From CAZEFK01 sp964511405 (lineage in GTDB: Bacteria > Pseudomonadota > Alphaproteobacteria > Elsterales > Elsteraceae), in assembly GCA_964511405.1 (NCBI GenBank), contig CAZEFK010000031.1, positions 1 through 43,744 on the forward strand: a stretch of DNA of 43,744 bases. The letters run 5' to 3'. Both the position numbers and the translations under genes were made by a program. The first letter of the stretch is position 1, and the number at the start of each line of letters is the position of its first letter. The notes under the pieces were generated by a model. It saw nothing but the letters and a program-made list of their open reading frames with translations. It ran no database searches and was not told the origin of the DNA. Shown here piece by piece: positions 39,963 through 43,744 of the stretch.

Positions 39963-41452
39963 GGGCCGAACCAGCGCCGGACCGCCGGGTCGCCCGACGG
40001 CCGGGCGTCGGGCAGCACCCGGTCCGACAACCCGGCCACGGCCTTGACGAAGGCCAGCGGCCCGTCCCAGTCGAAGCTGCGATAGACCGCGGCCAGGTGC
40101 GCGAACGGCGGCGACTGGGCGAACAGCTGAAAGGTCAGCCGGTGCCCGGCATAGTCCGAGTTCAGGAGATCGCGGGCGAAGGCCAGCAGCTTGCGCCGGT
40201 CCTCGGCCAGCCAGTCCTGGTTGACGCTGTAGAACTTCTCCAGCCAGGGGCCGGTCTCGGGCGCCGCGAACGCGGCGTGGTCGGGGGTCACGCAGATCTG
40301 ACCGCCGCACAGCTCGCGCGCCAGGTGCATCATGTGGTGGAGCTGCGAGCAGGCATGCACGCGGCCGGCATAGAGCAGCGACGGGTTGGGCATCAGCAGG
40401 CCGCCGGGGCTGGGCTCGGCCAGGGTGACGGCGGCGGTCAGGTGAGCGTTGATGCCCTCGCGCCAGACCGCGATCGCCGACAGCTTCTCCTGCACCGCCT
40501 GCTGCTTGTCGAGGCCGGTCTGGCGGGCGTTGAACAGGGCCGCGCCGATCATCAGGTCGGCGAACTTCAGGATGCGCTGGACGAAGGCGAAGGCCGAGTA
40601 GCGGTGCAGGGTGGCGCGGATGTACGCGGCGGCCTTGGTGTGCCGATAGAACAGTACGTTCTCCCACGGCACCAGCACGTCGTCGAACACCACCAGCGTA
40701 TCGATCTCGTCGAAGCGGTTGGCCAGCGGATAGTCTTCGGCCGGGGCGCGGCCGGCGAAGCCGGTGCGGCAGATGAACTTGAGGTTCGGCGAGCCCAGGT
40801 CGCAGATGAAGCCGACCGCATAGTCGGAATAGGCGGCGTTGCCCCAGTTGGCGATGGTCGGCTTGGTGAAGGCCTGGTTGGCATAGGCCGCCGCGGTCTC
40901 GTACTTGGCGCCGCGCACCACCAGCCCGGCATCGGTCTCGCGCACCACATGCAGTAGCATGTCGGGGTCCTGCTCCTGCGGCGGCTTGGAGCGGTCGCCC
41001 TTGGGATCGGTGTTGGCCGAGACGTGGAACGGGTCGCGCTGCAGCACCCGGGCGACATGCGCGCGGATGTTGGCGGCGAATTGCGGGTCGACCTCGTTCA
41101 GCACGTCCTGGCCGTCATAGAGCGACCACATCTCGCCCACGGTCTCGTCGCCGACGCGCGTGACCACGCCGCCGATCTCCTCGAGCAGCCGGTCGGTGGC
41201 GCGGCGCTTGTCCCACCAGTCCTGCTGGGTCCGGGGCAGCTTGTTGGCGATGGCGTGGACCTCGCCGCCGTCCTCGTAGGTCATGACCGCGCGGGTGCGC
41301 GCCTCGTGCTGCAGGTCGTAGAAGCGCGCGCGGATGTCGACCAGCGGCCGGAACATCGGATGGCGGGTGACGTCGGTGACGCGCTCGCCGCCGATGAAGA
41401 CGGCACGGCCGTCGCGGAGGGACTCCTTGTACTCGGCGCCGGTGCGGATCAT
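39959..41452 (-). CDS. HpaB-family FADH2-dependent monooxygenase (large component)
   Basis: A 497-residue two-component flavin monooxygenase of the 4-hydroxyphenylacetate 3-hydroxylase family. It has the N-terminal block MIRTGAEYKESLRDGRAVFIGGERVTDVTRHPMFRP, DPDMLLHVVRETDAGLVVRGAKYETAAAYANQAF, FDDVLVPWENVLFYR and ARELCGGQICVTPDHAAF in family order. The substrate could be a phenol, a pyrrole- or pyridine-carboxylate, or another aromatic. The RidA gene in the operon favours a nitrogen-containing substrate (inference). The ATG at 41452 has AGGGA at 8 bases; an earlier ATG at 41461 is possible, and one at 41527 is less likely. Confidence 0.88.
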   Translation of the reverse strand: MIRTGAEYKESLRDGRAVFIGGERVTDVTRHPMFRPLVDIRARFYDLQHEARTRAVMTYEDGGEVHAIANKLPRTQQDWWDKRRATDRLLEEIGGVVTRVGDETVGEMWSLYDGQDVLNEVDPQFAANIRAHVARVLQRDPFHVSANTDPKGDRSKPPQEQDPDMLLHVVRETDAGLVVRGAKYETAAAYANQAFTKPTIANWGNAAYSDYAVGFICDLGSPNLKFICRTGFAGRAPAEDYPLANRFDEIDTLVVFDDVLVPWENVLFYRHTKAAAYIRATLHRYSAFAFVQRILKFADLMIGAALFNARQTGLDKQQAVQEKLSAIAVWREGINAHLTAAVTLAEPSPGGLLMPNPSLLYAGRVHACSQLHHMMHLARELCGGQICVTPDHAAFAAPETGPWLEKFYSVNQDWLAEDRRKLLAFARDLLNSDYAGHRLTFQLFAQSPPFAHLAAVYRSFDWDGPLAFVKAVAGLSDRVLPDARPSGDPAVRRWFGP

Positions 41453-41650
41453 GGCGGGCATCCCTGGCTGCGGCAGCACGGCCAGGATCGGCCAGGGCCG
41501 AGCGTCGGCAAACACGCATTTTTCCAAGCCCTGCTTCGGCTTTTCCGAGGCAGACGCTTATGTCCATATCGTCATAAGGAGATCTGCTGATTTCAATGCG
41601 TGCTGTCAGCAAGTATCTATCTTGCAGTGCGGGAGGCTGGAGGGCCGGCG

Positions 41651-41866
41651 ATGGTGGCGCTGGAGCAGGAACGCCTGGAGGATGCGCTGCATCTGGCCGT
41701 GGCCCGGCTGGAGCTGATGATCGACGCCTATGAGCGGATCCGCCACCAGGGCGAGCGCGGCGAGCTGCAGGCCGCGATCGACGCCATCGTCCAGGCGCGC
41801 TGGGCCCTCGCCGACCTGGTGACGGCCGCGGAGCGGTGGCGGGATGAGTGGAGCGGCGGGCACTGA
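41651..41866 (+). CDS. Small helical protein of unknown function
   Basis: A 71-residue acidic, probably all-helical protein (VALEQERLEDALHLAVARLELMIDAYERIRHQGERGELQAAIDAIVQARWALADLVTAAERWRDEW), not recognised. Regularly spaced Leu/Ala in the first and last thirds suggest an antiparallel helical hairpin or a coiled-coil dimer. The ATG at 41651 has a GGAGG site 7-8 bases upstream. A GTG further up (41600) would add 17 residues without a ribosome site. It is divergent from the monooxygenase operon and convergent with the OYE gene. Confidence 0.55.
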   Translation: MVALEQERLEDALHLAVARLELMIDAYERIRHQGERGELQAAIDAIVQARWALADLVTAAERWRDEWSGGH

Positions 41867-41890
41867 GCGACGCCCACCGCTCCGAAAGGT

Positions 41891-42985
41891 TCACGCGGCG
41901 CGATAGCGCTCCAGCCAATGCGCATAGGGAGCGGGCAGGGTCCAGGCGGCCTTGTCGACGCCCAGGGCGCGTGCCGCCTCATAGGGCCAGTGCGGGTTCT
42001 CCAGGAGACGCCGGCCGAGCATGACCAGGTCGACCTGGCCGTCGCGGACCAGCCGGTCAGCCAGGACCGGGTCCTGGATGTACCAGGTGGTGGCGGTCGG
42101 GATCGCCGCGGCCTGCCGGATCTCGGCGGCGACCGGGGCCAGGAAGGCCGGCCCCCAGGGGATCTTGGCGCCCGGGATCGAGAAACCGACGCTGACGTCG
42201 ATCAGGTCAAGGCCCCCGGCCTTGAGCCGCCGCACCAGCTCGATCGCCTCGGGCAGGGTCTCGTCCCGGCCGTCATAGTCGATCACGCCCAGGCGCGCAG
42301 TCAGGGGCAGATGCTCTGGCCACACCTGGCGCACGGCGGCCAGGGTCTCCAGGTGAAACCGGATGCGGTTCTCGAAGCTGCCGCCATAGGCGTCGGTGCG
42401 TCGGTTGGCGTAGGGCGAGAAGAAGCTCTGGGCCAGGTAGCCATGGGCGAAATGCAGCTCCAGCCACTCGAACCCGGCGTCCCGGGCGCGGCGGGCCGCC
42501 GCCGCGAAGTCCTGCCTGACGCGGGCGATGTCGGCCGCGGTCATGGCCCGCGGCGTGCGGGTCAGCAGCCCGCCATAAGGCACGGCCGACGGCGCGATCG
42601 GCTCCCAGCCGCGCGGGTCGCCCGCGGGAATGTGGTCGTCGCCCTCCCACGGGCGATTGGTGCTGGCCTTGCGGCCGGCATGGGCGAGCTGGATGCCGGG
42701 AACCGCGCCGGCGGCCTTGATCGCGGCTGCGGCGGGGGCGTAGGCGGCAGCCTGGGAGTCGGTCCACAGCCCGGCGCAGCCGGGCGTGATGCGGCCTTCG
42801 GGCGACACGGCCGTGGCCTCGGCGATCACCAGCCCCGAACCGCCGCGCGCCAGCCCCGCCAGATGGACGCGGTGCCAGTCGGTGACCACGCCGTCCTCGG
42901 CCGAGTACTGGCACATGGGCGACACGGCGATGCGGTTGCGCAGGGTCACGTCCTTCAGCGGAAAGGGATCGAACAGCGACGCCAT
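41891..42985 (-). CDS. Old yellow enzyme-family NADH:flavin oxidoreductase (YqjM/NamA-like)
   Basis: A 364-residue TIM-barrel FMN ene-reductase of the YqjM branch, reducing activated C=C bonds with NAD(P)H. The branch signature Cys25/Tyr27 (SPMCQYSAEDG) is present. So are the substrate histidine region QLAHAGRKAST, HFAHGYLAQSFFSPYANRRTDAYGGSFENRIRF and the flavin phosphate site near the C-terminus (VMLGRRLLENPHWP). It is divergent from an ArsR-type repressor across a perfect palindrome, so expression is probably derepressed by an electrophile or thiol-active compound, as for other OYE genes. Confidence 0.93.
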   Translation of the reverse strand: MASLFDPFPLKDVTLRNRIAVSPMCQYSAEDGVVTDWHRVHLAGLARGGSGLVIAEATAVSPEGRITPGCAGLWTDSQAAAYAPAAAAIKAAGAVPGIQLAHAGRKASTNRPWEGDDHIPAGDPRGWEPIAPSAVPYGGLLTRTPRAMTAADIARVRQDFAAAARRARDAGFEWLELHFAHGYLAQSFFSPYANRRTDAYGGSFENRIRFHLETLAAVRQVWPEHLPLTARLGVIDYDGRDETLPEAIELVRRLKAGGLDLIDVSVGFSIPGAKIPWGPAFLAPVAAEIRQAAAIPTATTWYIQDPVLADRLVRDGQVDLVMLGRRLLENPHWPYEAARALGVDKAAWTLPAPYAHWLERYRAA

Positions 42986-43015
42986 GGGGCTTGTCCTCGG
43001 GCGGTGGAGGCCATA

Positions 43016-43033
43016 GTTCGATAACTATCGAAC
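43016..43033. promoter_or_regulatory. Perfect palindromic operator between OYE and ArsR genes
   Basis: GTTCGATA-AC-TATCGAAC: 8-bp arms exactly complementary around two bases. It is 30 bases from the OYE start (42985) and 39 bases from the ArsR start (43073), in the middle of the divergent promoter region. It is the likely binding site of the adjacent ArsR-family repressor, controlling both genes. Confidence 0.75.
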
Positions 43034-43072
43034 ATACGGACACATAGCCCCGGCCATGCTACGGTTCAAGCC

Positions 43073-43378
43073 ATGAGGCCCTATCGCCATCCCCGCATCG
43101 AGGACATCGAGCTTGCCCGCGTGCTGTACGCGCTCAGCGACCCGGTGCGGCTGGACGTGGTGCGCCAGCTCGACCGCGAGGGCGAAGCCAGCTGCGCCGC
43201 CCTCGACGGCGGCCGGCCCAAATCGAGCATGTCGCACCATTTCCGGGTGCTGCGCGAGGCCGGCCTGGTGCACACCCGGATCGACGGCCCCACCCACATG
43301 AACACCCTGCGCCGCGGCGAGCTGGACCAGCGCTTCCCGGGGCTGCTGGCGGCGGTGCTGGCGGCGGCGCTACGGTAG
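43073..43378 (+). CDS. ArsR-family winged-helix repressor
   Basis: A 101-residue dimeric DNA-binding protein: ARVLYALSDPVRLDVVRQLDREGEASC (helices 1-2), recognition helix SSMSHHFRVLREAGLVHTRIDG (about 51-72) and a short wing. The canonical ArsR metal-binding ELCVCDL motif is replaced by GEASCAAL, with a single cysteine (Cys41), so it is probably not a metal sensor and may sense an electrophile through this Cys. That fits its divergent pairing with an ene-reductase gene. Its end overlaps the next, opposing gene by 9 bases. Confidence 0.9.
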   Translation: MRPYRHPRIEDIELARVLYALSDPVRLDVVRQLDREGEASCAALDGGRPKSSMSHHFRVLREAGLVHTRIDGPTHMNTLRRGELDQRFPGLLAAVLAAALR

Positions 43379-43744
43379 CTTGCCGCCCAGCTCGTCCTCG
43401 ATATGGACGCGGATGATCTCGTCGAAGCTGGTCTCGGCGCGGAAGCCCAGCTCCAGGGCGCGGCGGGCGTCGAAGTCGCGGGGCCAGCCGGCGACGATGG
43501 CCGCGATGGTGGGGTCGGGACGGCGGTGGATGAGCGCGAGCGCGCGGTCGCCCGCGACCCGGGCCAGGGCCTGGATCTGCTCGCCGACCGTGGCCGACAG
43601 GCCGGGCATGGTCACGGCGCGGCGCCAGCCGAGCAGGCTGAGGTCCATGGTTGCGGCGTGCAGCAGGAAGCCCACGGCCGAGCGCGGGCTGGCGTGCCAG
43701 TGGCGGACGTCCTCGGAGACCGGCAGCACCGCTTCCTTGCCGGC
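43370..43744 (-). CDS. denD: D-erythronate dehydrogenase-like NAD-dependent epimerase/dehydratase family protein (5' partial)
   Basis: Only the C-terminal 124 residues are inside the window; the frame is open to base 43744. The sequence VLPVSEDVRHWHASPRSAVGFLLHAATMDLSLLGWRRAVTMPGLSATVGEQ, with DPTIAAIVAGWPRDFDARRALELGF and SFDEIIRVHIEDELGG, fits the C-terminal domain of DenD-type extended short-chain dehydrogenases, which oxidise D-erythronate at C2. The Rossmann part lies outside, so cofactor and catalytic residues cannot be checked. Confidence 0.8.
   Translation of the reverse strand, partial: AGKEAVLPVSEDVRHWHASPRSAVGFLLHAATMDLSLLGWRRAVTMPGLSATVGEQIQALARVAGDRALALIHRRPDPTIAAIVAGWPRDFDARRALELGFRAETSFDEIIRVHIEDELGGKLP

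Overview
The window is high-GC bacterial chromosome from what looks like an alphaproteobacterium, most likely Rhodospirillales or a relative. This rests on the codon bias, the many ABC, LysR and IclR catabolic cassettes, split chromate transporters, and an XrtA/PEP-CTERM-style polysaccharide kinase/ATPase pair. The genus is inferred from gene character only. I saw no rRNA, tRNA, CRISPR array, prophage or intact insertion sequence. A 10-N assembly gap lies at 35306-35315.

Layout. 1-2721: the end of an exopolysaccharide locus (partial tyrosine autokinase, ExeA-like ATPase, convergent galE). 2873-7399: a VOC protein, an MFS transporter, a GT-C-like membrane glycosyltransferase and a DUF2189 membrane protein. 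7503-12294: a minus-strand envelope-signalling cluster (FecR-domain protein, a low-GC three-module secreted protein, a CHASE2 class III adenylate cyclase, and a secreted beta-barrel-like protein starting one base after the cyclase stop). 12365-15315: a Tat-type dienelactone hydrolase and YgiQ. 15482-20691: a peptide-type solute-binding protein, an M28-like peptidase, an IclR regulator and an ATP-grasp enzyme, without the rest of the transporter. 20763-21638: a metallo-beta-lactamase-fold hydrolase.

21646-28308 is a coherent catabolic unit. A DHDPS-family lyase, a GlcD-like FAD oxidase, a polar-amino-acid-type ABC importer (binding protein, one permease, one ATPase) and an FMN-dependent alpha-hydroxy-acid oxidase lie head to tail, with a divergent XRE-cupin regulator. 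28285-30479 is a LysR gene facing an MDR reductase and the stump of a meta-cleavage-type hydrolase. That hydrolase is cut off at its oxyanion loop by sequence resembling a transposon end. 30480-32699 is a scrambled stretch with a low-GC lipoprotein, a monooxygenase-like remnant, a DUF1801 gene and a frameshifted solute-binding protein.

32795-43744 holds an orphan molybdopterin dehydrogenase large subunit, a methanethiol S-methyltransferase (MddA-like), a LysR with a split chromate transporter, an operon of HpaB-type flavin monooxygenase, flavin reductase, RidA and LysR, a small helical protein, an OYE-family ene-reductase divergent from an ArsR regulator across a perfect palindrome, and the end of a DenD-like dehydrogenase.

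Best candidates for something undescribed: the FecR/modular-protein/CHASE2-cyclase/beta-barrel cluster; the XRE-cupin operon with two flavin hydroxy-acid oxidases, a lyase and its own importer; and the RidA-linked two-component monooxygenase operon. Several precise palindromes and hairpins are also worth checking.
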